A stretch of 64,000 nt of DNA, taken from assembly GCF_039993895.1 (NCBI RefSeq), contig NZ_CP121194.1, forward strand, positions 1,922,001-1,986,000, read 5' to 3'. This document shows, piece after piece, positions 45,637 to 54,835 of the stretch. How positions within the stretch are numbered: position 1 is the first letter of the stretch; every line of letters starts with the position of its first letter. The stretch comes from Edaphobacter paludis. GTDB taxonomy: Bacteria > Acidobacteriota > Terriglobia > Terriglobales > Acidobacteriaceae. A program made the translations under genes and the position numbers. The notes under the pieces are model-generated. The model made no database searches. It was not told where the DNA came from and was given only the letters and a program-made list of their open reading frames with translations.

Positions 45637-46908
45637 TTATTTCGATCCAGACGCCAATTCTAAAGAGTAGTGGTGTACCGGAATCTTCAAGCTATCGCGT
45701 CCCTTGGTTGTAAGCCCCTGCTCGCCTTCCGCAAGTGCGTCACTGGCAGCTTGCTTCCCGCTCGCTGATGTATCCACACGCAAAGAAAACTCCGCCTCTT
45801 CAAGCTTAGACCTACTGTCCAGATCTCCGCTCAATTCTTTAGCCTGATGCAGCATCGGCGTGTTCATCGTCGCGAGATTGATCCCATGTGCAAGCTCTTC
45901 AGCCGTAAACGGACCGAGTGCCTTCTCATGATCTACCTTAACCGTATATTTTCCGGCTGGAAGATCGGCGACGCTAAGTGTCTCTTGATCGAGGGATGAG
46001 AGATCCGTCAGGGATAGAAGCAGCCGCATGAGGGGGTCATTGAGATTCAGCGGAAGAGGAAGGGCTTCGTCCTGCTGATCCCAATTCAGTGTTGTGCCGC
46101 TGGCGGACAATCCGGAAACATGTGTTCTTTCCGATGCATCCACTCTGGATTGTGCGGCGTTCAGCTTGACGGTGCTTACAATTGGGGTGACGTGCCAGGC
46201 CTTCATGACCGCTGCAGCAATAACCCAATGCGCTGCTTCAGCCGGATGAATGTGATCGGGGATAAAGAGTTGCGCCAGTACCGGTTGTGCTTTGGCTGCC
46301 GACTCGATGAGATCTTCGACGGGAGCCTCTACGTTGATTACCGGTACCTTTTCGGATGCGCCGATCGCGGGAATGCTGTTCGCGATTCGTTTGGTGGTAT
46401 CCATGTAACCGGTGAATTCGGTGCCGTGAGTGACCTCATCGTATGACGTGTTCTCCAGCAACGTAATACGTGCGTCCGGTGCGGCCTCGCGCAGAAGCGT
46501 CAGCAACTTCTTGTATCCGGTCTCAAATGGAGGAATGACGTCTGGGTTGAAACTTGTGTATCCACCTTCGTTCATGCCCAGCATCACGGTAATGACCGAA
46601 GGATGGAATGGAGCGACATCGCGGGTGACCCGTGTGGCGGCATCTCCTGCGTATCCCCCCGTGACGCGATCCCCCGGAACGCCGGCATTATGAAATGCGA
46701 TATTCAGCTTCGGGTACCGCGTGTCCACGAAGGATTCAATGTCCTGCGTGTAAAAGCGCTGTGCCGTGATGCTGTCCCCGTAGAACGTGACTCGATCGCC
46801 ATCGTGCAGATAAAACGCCTGAGCGTGAATGACCGGTGCGGCGGCTACGAAGATGCTCCCCAGCAATACAAGCCGTAACGAAGATGGTTGCAGTATTTCG
46901 CGAAACAT
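45637..46908 (-). CDS. Secreted SGNH/GDSL hydrolase (esterase)
   Basis: A 423-residue exported protein (signal MFREILQPSSLRLVLLGSIF, cleavage near IHAQ). The SGNH blocks are present: FYGDSIT (Ser near residue 46), GVPGDRV, MLGMNEG and DHIHP. The last 150 residues are an unassigned helical/beta extension. Such enzymes in glycan loci often remove acetyl groups from polysaccharides. ATG at 46908 has GAGGAG at 9 bases. It follows the GH42 gene after 13 bases. Confidence 0.85.
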   Translation of the reverse strand: MFREILQPSSLRLVLLGSIFVAAAPVIHAQAFYLHDGDRVTFYGDSITAQRFYTQDIESFVDTRYPKLNIAFHNAGVPGDRVTGGYAGDAATRVTRDVAPFHPSVITVMLGMNEGGYTSFNPDVIPPFETGYKKLLTLLREAAPDARITLLENTSYDEVTHGTEFTGYMDTTKRIANSIPAIGASEKVPVINVEAPVEDLIESAAKAQPVLAQLFIPDHIHPAEAAHWVIAAAVMKAWHVTPIVSTVKLNAAQSRVDASERTHVSGLSASGTTLNWDQQDEALPLPLNLNDPLMRLLLSLTDLSSLDQETLSVADLPAGKYTVKVDHEKALGPFTAEELAHGINLATMNTPMLHQAKELSGDLDSRSKLEEAEFSLRVDTSASGKQAASDALAEGEQGLTTKGRDSLKIPVHHYSLELASGSK

Positions 46909-46921
46909 CGATAAATTCTCC

Positions 46922-49087
46922 TCAGTTTTCTTCCACGATGATGACATCCCATGGCTGCACGGTGACAGTCTTGCCGTGCGCAATAGGATGGGCAGTAGGT
47001 AGGTCAACTCCATCAGCATAGGGATAGACGAACTGCTGTGCGGAGCCTGAATAATTCAGGTAGTAGTGAACGCGCTTATTGAAGCGGTTCGTACCGTGCT
47101 TCACGTGAACGGGCGCCGGAAGCGATTGGTCCGGGCCAGTGAGGCCGGACCGCGTCAGTACGTCGAGCAAGACGCGACGTTGCAGCTCATCGGACAGATA
47201 GGTGCCCTCGTAGGTCAGCGTGCCGGAGCCAAAGCTATTGCGGGTAATGGCCGGCCATCTGCCAAAGAAGGGATGGTCATACCAGGCCAGGGCAGTAGCG
47301 TGTTCGGGCATAAGAAATTCGGCCCAATAACTAACTTTGTTTTCGGCACCGGCTCCGAATGGATCGCCCTTCAGGGCGAGCGGATGCTCGAGGCTCGAAA
47401 ATTCCTGGTAGCTGAAGCCGGTGGCTTTCCTCAGAGGCCCAGGAGCGCGTTCCCAGCGCACGGCCGAGTCCTCGTTGGCAAAGCCGCTCTTGAAGGTCAT
47501 CAGGACGTGACCACCGTTCTCTACATAGTCGGAGATCTTCTGCAACAAGGCATCATCAGCGATATAAAGGGCAGGAATAATGAGAACCTTATACCGCGAG
47601 AAGTCCGGGTCTTCCGGAAAGACGAAATCTGCACCGACGTTAAGACGATAGAGCGTGTGGTGGACCTGGCTGACCAGCGTGCCGTAATCTGCTACAGGCT
47701 GTGCACTGGCCCATTGCGGACCTGAACTGGAGAAAGGCATGAAGCTGATCGCATTGAGCGAGTCGGTGCTCCAGAGGATTCCGACCTGGTTTGAGATTTT
47801 GAGATCGACAAGATGGGGACCAATGCGCCTAAGCTCGTTTCCAATACGTGAGACCTCTGCGTATGCCCGATTAGGCTCAAGATCGTGAGATAGAACACCC
47901 TTCCAGTAGGTCTCCTGGCCAGAGTGGATTGAGCCCCAGTGCCAGTACTCGACCATGTTCGCGCCGCTGGAGAGATCGGTATAAGCATCCAGACGGAGCT
48001 GCCCGTCGTATGGAGGGTATTGGAAGGCCGAGGTCCAGTCGGTGGTTTGCGCGTTGGTCTCGGTGATGAGGTAATTGGAGTGCTTCAGGGATCGGGTGAA
48101 GTCACCGTGTTCGGCCTGTGCCCATCCATCCATGTTGTCCTGTGTGCCGTGATAGATGTTGTCCGCGGCGATATCGAGTGACTTGGCAACCTCAAATTCA
48201 TTTACATCGCGGTGCATTGCCCCGGCAAAATCGGTGGTAACAAATTGGTCTGGCCTGCGGTACTGCCGCACGAGAGCGGCCTGCCAGGCCAGGTAATTTG
48301 TGACTCGCATTTGCTGCCAACGCGACCATTCCAGCTTATAGCCGGTGCTTTGGGCGCTGTCGGGCGTGGGCATTTCGTTCCAGTTATTGATGTCCTGACC
48401 CCAGTAATTGAGGAACCAAGCTTTGTTAAGGTTTTGCGGTGTACCAAATTTCTCCTGGAGATGATGCACGAAGCCAGCGAACACGTCAGGGTTGGAGGCT
48501 CCATTGGAGCTGGTCTCATTGTCGACCTGCCATCCAATAACGTTGGGGTTATTGCGGTAATGCTCGACCAGATGAGCGACGAGTCGCTGCGCATAGGACC
48601 GGAATATGGGATTGTCGGTATCCATATTCTGGCGCATACCGTAAAACTGCGGAGCTCCCCCGAGGGGACGGGCGAGCATCTCGGGATGCTCGTGGTACAG
48701 CCAGACGGGGAGGGAATATGTGGGCGTTCCCATGATGACCTTGATTCCCGCCTTACCCATGGCATCAACGACGCGGTCCATCCAGGCGTAGGTGAAATGG
48801 CCGTCCTCCGGCTCCCATAGGCTCCAAGTCGATTCGCCCATACGTACGACGGAGAAGCCAGCTTTCTTCATCATGGCTACATCCTGATCGAGGCGCTCGT
48901 AAGGCTCGTACTCGTGATAATAAGCTGCACCGTACAACACGTTGGGAAGCAATTCCACAGAAGGCGTGGGGCTGCTTGTTTGCGAGTCCTGCCCATGAGC
49001 GAGTGGAAGACTACAAGTCAGCAAAGCAGCCAAAAGCACAAAGAACACTTTTTTTGCAGCGGCTATCCGACGATATAAAAGGTGCAT
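46922..49087 (-). CDS. Secreted GH42 beta-galactosidase-like enzyme
   Basis: A 721-residue protein with a signal peptide (VFFVLLAALLTCSLPLAHGQ). The GH42 barrel is clear: GAAYYHEYEPYERLDQDVAM, VVRMGESTWSLWEPEDG, acid/base Glu in WQVDNET (near residue 189), nucleophile Glu in LITETN (near residue 343). A class I amidotransferase-like trimerisation domain (VLIIPALYIADDALLQKISD) and a C-terminal beta domain follow. It cleaves terminal beta-galactose or related arabinopyranose. CGGAG at 7 bases sets the start. It leads the minus arm of the locus. Confidence 0.92.
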   Translation of the reverse strand: MHLLYRRIAAAKKVFFVLLAALLTCSLPLAHGQDSQTSSPTPSVELLPNVLYGAAYYHEYEPYERLDQDVAMMKKAGFSVVRMGESTWSLWEPEDGHFTYAWMDRVVDAMGKAGIKVIMGTPTYSLPVWLYHEHPEMLARPLGGAPQFYGMRQNMDTDNPIFRSYAQRLVAHLVEHYRNNPNVIGWQVDNETSSNGASNPDVFAGFVHHLQEKFGTPQNLNKAWFLNYWGQDINNWNEMPTPDSAQSTGYKLEWSRWQQMRVTNYLAWQAALVRQYRRPDQFVTTDFAGAMHRDVNEFEVAKSLDIAADNIYHGTQDNMDGWAQAEHGDFTRSLKHSNYLITETNAQTTDWTSAFQYPPYDGQLRLDAYTDLSSGANMVEYWHWGSIHSGQETYWKGVLSHDLEPNRAYAEVSRIGNELRRIGPHLVDLKISNQVGILWSTDSLNAISFMPFSSSGPQWASAQPVADYGTLVSQVHHTLYRLNVGADFVFPEDPDFSRYKVLIIPALYIADDALLQKISDYVENGGHVLMTFKSGFANEDSAVRWERAPGPLRKATGFSYQEFSSLEHPLALKGDPFGAGAENKVSYWAEFLMPEHATALAWYDHPFFGRWPAITRNSFGSGTLTYEGTYLSDELQRRVLLDVLTRSGLTGPDQSLPAPVHVKHGTNRFNKRVHYYLNYSGSAQQFVYPYADGVDLPTAHPIAHGKTVTVQPWDVIIVEEN

Positions 49088-49099
49088 GAGAAAACTCCG

Positions 49100-49119
49100 T
49101 TAAGAAATCCTTTTCTGAA
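49100..49119. promoter_or_regulatory. Operator-like site near GH42 start
   Basis: TTAAGAAATCCTTTTCTGAA, 12 bases upstream of the GH42 ATG. It matches the palindrome at 49270 at 17 of 20 positions. The shared form TTAAGAAWTCSTTTTCTKAA and its place in the divergent gap suggest a binding site for one regulator, probably the LacI protein of this locus. Confidence 0.55.
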
Positions 49120-49269
49120 ACTTATCATGAGATGCGGGACATGGGCCCCCGATGGGGCTTATCCACTATATCTCCAGTGATATATACAAAATGATTTGAC
49201 TAACGATCTAAAAATTAAAAAGAACATGCTTGACAACAGCATAGAGGCGGAGGCAATCTCGTATGCGCC

Positions 49270-49289
49270 TTAAGAATTCGTTTTCTTAA
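49270..49289. promoter_or_regulatory. Palindromic operator-like site in the divergent promoter
   Basis: TTAAGAATTCGTTTTCTTAA: the outer 7 bases on each side are perfect inverted repeats around a central CG, the usual LacI-family operator shape. It lies about 35 bases after a TTGACA (49230) that may be the -35 box of the receptor gene and 97 bases before its ATG. The AAGGAGG just to its right precedes no reading frame. Confidence 0.6.
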
Positions 49290-49386
49290 GGAGGTTCAGA
49301 ACACAGTTCAACCGCTGCTTTGGACAAGAGGCAACAAATTTATTGCAAGGGCAGGCCAGTTCTCAAGAAATCAGGAGAAGATCGAC

Positions 49387-52300
49387 ATGAAAAATATTCG
49401 TAATAAGTGCTTTGGGTTATGCGCCGTGGTTTGCGTATTGTTCCTTGCTGCTGGTACGGCGAATGCCCAGGCAACCACCGGACTCATCGTCGGACAAGTA
49501 ACGGATGCGACGGGGGCCGTGATACCGCAAACCGTCATCACGGCAAAGGATGAAGACAAGGGCGTAACCTTCACGGGGCGATCTGACGGCAGCGGCAACT
49601 ACGTCATTCTCAACCTTACTCCCGGCACTTATACGGTAACGGCTGCGCACCAGGGCTTTGGAGATTCCTCGTTGCAGCATGCCACCCTGGTAATCGATCA
49701 GAAGCTTCTCTTGAATTTCCACCTCACGCCGGGAAGCGTATCTACGAGCATCGAGGTGACCGACAAGGCCCCCGTGCTACAGACACAGAGCGCCGAGGTG
49801 GGGACCGTCATCAGCGGAGACGTCATCACATCGCTTCCTCTGCTCTCACGCGACTTTTACAGCCTGACCACCTTGGTTCCCGGTGTGGCTCAAGTGGGCG
49901 GCAGCATCAACAGCTACGCCTTATCGGTAAGCGGCCAACGAGAGTTCGCCAACTCAATCCTTCTCGATGGCGTGGAGTCCACAACGAACCGCACCCAGGA
50001 TGTGACGGTTACGCCAAGTGTTGATTCGGTACAGGAATTCAAGGTCATTACCTCTAGCTATGATGCGGAATATGGCAATGCCGCCGGAGGAGTGGTGCAA
50101 GTCCAGACCAAAGCCGGCACGAATAAATATCACGGAGTTGCCTACGAATTCTTCCGCCCTAATTTTTTGACGGCAAAGCCCTATTCTTTCGGAGGATCAG
50201 AACCTGCTCCCACTCTCAAGCAGCACAATTTCGGGGGCACCTTCGGTGGCCCGATATTCAAAGACCGCTCCTTTTTCTTCGTCTCCTATGAAGGGAGTCG
50301 CCAGAATAATGCGTATACCTATCTCGATTCGACGATTCCATTCGGCCTGATAAAGACGCAGCCCGATGGCTCGGTTGACCTTTCCGGATTGGTGGATCCC
50401 AATGCGGGACTAGACCCCAGTTCCTGCAATGGAAAGCCATGCCCCAAGGCTGGGACTGTGGATCCGATCTTCGACCCAGCGATCTCTTACGCCTGCTACG
50501 GCGGCTATACTGGCTGCTTGCCTCAACAGTTCCCTGGAAATATCATTCCGGCGAGTCGCGTGAGTGCGGCGGGGCTGAACACACTGCTTAAGTTCTTCCC
50601 CAAGCCCAACCTCCCCGGAACCCGCAATGGATGGTTCTCGAATTATGCTGTGGACTCTCCGGTTACATCCAACACCAACCAGGTCGACTCGCGTTTTGAT
50701 CAGGTGATCACCCAGGCAGACCGTCTATATGCCATCTATCACTGGGGCACAAACAACTCCCTTGTCACTGACCCATATCACGGCAATACGGTGGTACCAG
50801 GCGCTGGGGATGCCGATCAGGCCAACAAGCAGGATGGGGGTGCTCAGTCGATTTCAATCACAGAGGATCACACCTTCTCGGCGACCATGTTGAATGAGTT
50901 TCGTTTTGGCTACACGAGATACTATCTTGATCAATACAGCTTGCTGAATGGCACCGACTACTCGACGAAGTATGGGGTGGGCAATATCGCGGTTCCCGGC
51001 TACTCCGCAACAGTGGGTTTCCCGTACATGTACCTCGCGGATGGTTATCTTACCGGGGGCTCAACCTACAAGCCATACCACGTTCTGGATAACAACTCCC
51101 AATTCACCGACTACCTGACAATGACCGGCATTTCCGGGCACACCATCAAGATTGGCGGAGACTTCCGCAAGCTGAATTCTCATCCGAACTTCTCACTGTT
51201 CCCGACGGGCTTCCAGTATTACTCGAGCTTTGGTACCGCTGAAACGTCCGATCCCACTTTCAACTCGGCAAATGGGTATGCGCAGTATGTCCCCAATGGA
51301 TGGAACGCCTATGGCGGATCAGACATTGCCGACCTGATAGTCGGGATTCCTCAGGTTGTGGATATGGGTTTGCAGTTGACCAATCCTCACACGAAGTCCT
51401 GGGATCTGGATTTGTACGCTCAGGATTCATGGAAGGTAACGCAGAAGCTAACGTTGAATTATGGGGTACGCTACGAGTACCAGAACCCATATACGGAAGC
51501 CAACAACTATATGTCCAACTATGACGTGGCTACCAATCGTATTCTGGTTGCCGGAGTTGGCGGAAATTCAAATTCGCTCGTGGCTGCACGGCGGAATCAG
51601 TTTGCTCCCCGCGTTGGCTTTGCCTTCCAGGCAAACCCGAAAACCGTTCTTCGCGGCGGATTTGGAATTTTCTACACCCCAGAGAATGACGGCCGCGAAG
51701 ACTTCCTGACAAAGAACACTCCCTTCGCAACGCAGTCGAGCTACTACAACACACCTTATAACGGATATGTGACGTATCAGCTTGACGCAGGTGTCCCGCG
51801 CAACACAAAGATCCTCTCTCCTACTTCAGGGGGATATATCGACCCTGCCACTATTCCGAATGGCTCCCTCAATGTGACCTATGCGCTCGACCCCCACATC
51901 AGGACCGGGTATTCGGAATCGTTCAACGCGGCGGTGGAGAGACAGGTTGGATCCTCGATCTCTGTAGATCTGGCTTATGTTGGCTCCCTTAACCATGCTC
52001 TGCCGTATGAGATTGGCGATATCAATCAGAATCCACTCGATAGTACGAATAAATATGACAATCGCCTTACGGCAGACCTGGGGCAGATCCAGTACCTCAC
52101 CGATTCCGGCTTCGGTGACTATAACTCCATGCAACTGAAGGTGACCAAGCGGCAGTCACACAACCTAAGTTTCCTGGGAAGCTACACCTATAGCCATAAT
52201 CTGGACAACGGCCCGGCTCCGTTCAATCTCGGACACATTAACAATGACAATCCTCAGAGTCCTTATAACCTGCGCGCGGAGTATGCGTCCGCAGATAGTG

Positions 52301-52875
52301 ATCTGCGGCACAACTTCGTCTTTAGTGGATTGTGGTATCTCCCCATCGGACGGGGACAGCGTTACTTTTCCCAGTGGAGCAATGTAACGAACACAATCCT
52401 GGGTGGGTGGCAGTTGAACGCCATCTATGTGATGCAGTCTGGAACGCCCGTGAATGTTGTGCGCGGCAATAATCCGACGGGCTCGTCCGCAGGGTTGAGG
52501 CCCAACCTGATCGGGACGCCAAATCTGGCGCGGGGAAAGCGCACTCTTGCCAAATACTTCAACACGGCGGCATTTACAAACCAGCCATTCAATGTGCCGG
52601 ATCCCCTCGCTCAAATTGCTCCCGGCAATGCAGGACGCAACCTTGTCGTAGGCCCCGGCAACATCAATCTAGACGCCTCGATCTTCAAAGAAGTGCCCGT
52701 CACCGACCGTGCAAAGCTGCAATTGCGGATGGAGGCTTTCAATACTCTGAACACTCCGCATTTTGGCAATCCAGACGGCAATGCAAACAGTGGCACCTTC
52801 GGCGAGATCATACGGCAGAATGGGGCCGCCAACGCCAATCGTGTCATACAACTAGATATAAAGGCCATCTTCTAA
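49387..52875 (+). CDS. Oar-like TonB-dependent receptor of the polysaccharide locus
   Basis: A 1162-residue outer-membrane protein with a signal peptide (LCAVVCVLFLAAGTANAQ). CarboxypepD_reg follows (GLIVGQVTDATGAVIPQTVI), then the plug (ISGDVITSLPLLSRDFYSLT, ILLDGVESTTNRTQD, YGNAAGGVVQVQTKAGTNKY) and a large barrel ending AIF. It should import an oligosaccharide using TonB energy. GGAG is 9 bases before the ATG. It heads the plus arm and ends at a strong terminator, so downstream genes need read-through or their own promoter. Confidence 0.92.
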   Translation: MKNIRNKCFGLCAVVCVLFLAAGTANAQATTGLIVGQVTDATGAVIPQTVITAKDEDKGVTFTGRSDGSGNYVILNLTPGTYTVTAAHQGFGDSSLQHATLVIDQKLLLNFHLTPGSVSTSIEVTDKAPVLQTQSAEVGTVISGDVITSLPLLSRDFYSLTTLVPGVAQVGGSINSYALSVSGQREFANSILLDGVESTTNRTQDVTVTPSVDSVQEFKVITSSYDAEYGNAAGGVVQVQTKAGTNKYHGVAYEFFRPNFLTAKPYSFGGSEPAPTLKQHNFGGTFGGPIFKDRSFFFVSYEGSRQNNAYTYLDSTIPFGLIKTQPDGSVDLSGLVDPNAGLDPSSCNGKPCPKAGTVDPIFDPAISYACYGGYTGCLPQQFPGNIIPASRVSAAGLNTLLKFFPKPNLPGTRNGWFSNYAVDSPVTSNTNQVDSRFDQVITQADRLYAIYHWGTNNSLVTDPYHGNTVVPGAGDADQANKQDGGAQSISITEDHTFSATMLNEFRFGYTRYYLDQYSLLNGTDYSTKYGVGNIAVPGYSATVGFPYMYLADGYLTGGSTYKPYHVLDNNSQFTDYLTMTGISGHTIKIGGDFRKLNSHPNFSLFPTGFQYYSSFGTAETSDPTFNSANGYAQYVPNGWNAYGGSDIADLIVGIPQVVDMGLQLTNPHTKSWDLDLYAQDSWKVTQKLTLNYGVRYEYQNPYTEANNYMSNYDVATNRILVAGVGGNSNSLVAARRNQFAPRVGFAFQANPKTVLRGGFGIFYTPENDGREDFLTKNTPFATQSSYYNTPYNGYVTYQLDAGVPRNTKILSPTSGGYIDPATIPNGSLNVTYALDPHIRTGYSESFNAAVERQVGSSISVDLAYVGSLNHALPYEIGDINQNPLDSTNKYDNRLTADLGQIQYLTDSGFGDYNSMQLKVTKRQSHNLSFLGSYTYSHNLDNGPAPFNLGHINNDNPQSPYNLRAEYASADSDLRHNFVFSGLWYLPIGRGQRYFSQWSNVTNTILGGWQLNAIYVMQSGTPVNVVRGNNPTGSSAGLRPNLIGTPNLARGKRTLAKYFNTAAFTNQPFNVPDPLAQIAPGNAGRNLVVGPGNINLDASIFKEVPVTDRAKLQLRMEAFNTLNTPHFGNPDGNANSGTFGEIIRQNGAANANRVIQLDIKAIF

Positions 52876-52888
52876 ACCATTCTTCTAC

Positions 52889-52927
52889 CCGCGCTGCCGT
52901 GTATTTCGGCAGCGCGGCTTTATTTTT
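52889..52927 (+). terminator. Rho-independent terminator after the TonB receptor
   Basis: A perfect 11-base stem (CCGCGCTGCCG with CGGCAGCGCGG) around a TGTATTT loop, followed by CTTTATTTTT. It lies 13 bases after the stop codon. Confidence 0.92.
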
Positions 52928-52942
52928 CCGAGAGCTTATTCG

Positions 52943-54835
52943 ATGATTGCCGTCCGACGTGCATGCCTGTTCTTCTCCGTGATGACCTGTCTGATTTCAA
53001 CCTGCTTCGGACAAACCATCGCTCAGCAAAGCAACTCACCCGGGCACGAATATTTTGTCGATTGTTCCAGCCGCATCAATGGAAATGGCGAATCTTCCAC
53101 ATCGCCATGGAACTCTCTGCAGTCATTCCAGGCAAAGGTCTTCTCCCCGGGAGATGTTATCCAATTGCGCCGCGGCACTGAATGCCGAGGCTCGCTGTGG
53201 CCTAAAGGATCCGGCAGTACGGATTATCCGATACGGTTGACTGCTTACGGCGAGGGCGCGCGCCCCAAAGTGGTCGCCGGAACATCTGCTCAGGAGACGT
53301 TACGACTCTTTGATCAGCAATATTGGGATATCGACTCGCTCGATCTATCAGGCGGCACCACCTACGGCATTTTCGTCAGCGGAACGAAAGGCATTCTGCA
53401 CCATATCCACCTCTCGAACCTTGCGGTTCACGATGTGTTCGGCGGCCCCATGAAGAACAAAGACAATGGGCTCGTGATGTTTTCTCCTGGCAGCGTCGAC
53501 CAGCATTTCGACGACGTACTATTGGATGGTGTGACGGCCTGGAATACGAATCAATGGGTCGGGATTATGATTGGCGGCGGAAATCTGGGCTACCCGCCGG
53601 AGAGCGTCTGGAACACAAATGCGGTAATCCGCAACTCCACCGTACATGATGTACAGGGCGATGGCATTGTTCTGTTCCGCGTGCGCGGAGGAAGCATTGA
53701 TTCCAGCGTTGCGTGGAATACCGGCATGCAGATTACGCAATCGATCGGTACGCCGAATGCGATCTGGACGTGGATGTGCGACGACTGCACCGTCGAGGGG
53801 AATGAGGCGTATCTGACGGACAGCCCCGGAGTCGACGGCGGCGCATTCGACATCGACTATGGAAATACAAAAGATTCTGTCATCGATAATTATGGCCACG
53901 ACACGCAGGGCTACTGTGTCGCTATCTTTGGCGCCGGATTTGTGACCCGGCAGAGCGTCGTGCGCGGAAACCTTTGCATCAATAACGGCCGCAGTCCGCG
54001 TATGGCGAATTACCAGGGTGCAATCTTTCTGTTGTCGTGGAATGACGGTTCCATCGACGGGCTGACCATGGAAAATAACACTGTCTACTGGAGCCCATAT
54101 GAGAATGCGCCGGCATTGTTGAACCAGGGGAACATCAAGCCAGGAACGGCGGTATTTCGCAACAACACGATTTACTCCACCGCGCCATGGATGGTAGATA
54201 GCAATACGTCACTGTCATTGGCACAAAACCATTACAGCTATTTTGGAGCTGGAACTCCGGAGTGGCGATATGGGACATCACGGTTCACAAGCCTCACAGC
54301 AATGCAAGGCGACTCGCATCAAGAGACAGGGAGCAGTCTTTCGCAGCATGTGCTGCAACAATGGCCTCGAGTATATGAGCTGAACGCCGAATTGGAGCAA
54401 ACAAAAGCCGCCAGCGCGGTACCGCGTGAGCAACAGCAGATTAAAGGTTGGGTGCTCTCTTGCTTGCTCCCGGTTTCCCTCGATGCGAATGGAATGATGA
54501 GCGATGCAGCGTTACGGCAGATGGTGGTGCTGAAAAGCTTGAGCCAGCAGTATCGAGCGCTAGGCTTGCAGGTAAAATTGCGGATGACCTCGCCTGATGC
54601 CCAGTTATTCAAAACCGAAGCATTCCATAATGCGGTCGTCGATCTTGATCTGGCCGGCATTACGACGGAGCAGGATTCAGGCAGCGGCGTGGAGCAGACC
54701 ATGCTATTGATGCCTGGCGGAAAAATTGTCGCACGATGGAAGGGATTCACTGGACCGTCGACGCTGGGGCTCGCGCTACGTCGATGGATGGGTGAGCCGA
54801 ATTATTCGCAAATGGGAGTTAAAGCAGATGAATAG
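52943..54835 (+). CDS. Secreted right-handed beta-helix protein with a thioredoxin-like tail
   Basis: A 630-residue exported protein (signal ends near CFGQTIAQ). Residues about 30-440 are a parallel beta-helix (EYFVDCSSRINGNGES, then SPGDVIQLRRGTECRGSLWP and many NxxxxxN-type turns), as in pectate-lyase-like enzymes and glycan-binding proteins. Residues about 500-620 look like a TlpA/thioredoxin-type domain lacking the CxxC (GWVLSCLLPVSLDANG near its start, then TMLLMPGGKIVARWKGF). The fusion is unusual. The stop overlaps the next gene by 8 bases, so the two are coupled. Possible role: cleaving or holding a pectic substrate. Confidence 0.72.
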   Translation: MIAVRRACLFFSVMTCLISTCFGQTIAQQSNSPGHEYFVDCSSRINGNGESSTSPWNSLQSFQAKVFSPGDVIQLRRGTECRGSLWPKGSGSTDYPIRLTAYGEGARPKVVAGTSAQETLRLFDQQYWDIDSLDLSGGTTYGIFVSGTKGILHHIHLSNLAVHDVFGGPMKNKDNGLVMFSPGSVDQHFDDVLLDGVTAWNTNQWVGIMIGGGNLGYPPESVWNTNAVIRNSTVHDVQGDGIVLFRVRGGSIDSSVAWNTGMQITQSIGTPNAIWTWMCDDCTVEGNEAYLTDSPGVDGGAFDIDYGNTKDSVIDNYGHDTQGYCVAIFGAGFVTRQSVVRGNLCINNGRSPRMANYQGAIFLLSWNDGSIDGLTMENNTVYWSPYENAPALLNQGNIKPGTAVFRNNTIYSTAPWMVDSNTSLSLAQNHYSYFGAGTPEWRYGTSRFTSLTAMQGDSHQETGSSLSQHVLQQWPRVYELNAELEQTKAASAVPREQQQIKGWVLSCLLPVSLDANGMMSDAALRQMVVLKSLSQQYRALGLQVKLRMTSPDAQLFKTEAFHNAVVDLDLAGITTEQDSGSGVEQTMLLMPGGKIVARWKGFTGPSTLGLALRRWMGEPNYSQMGVKADE

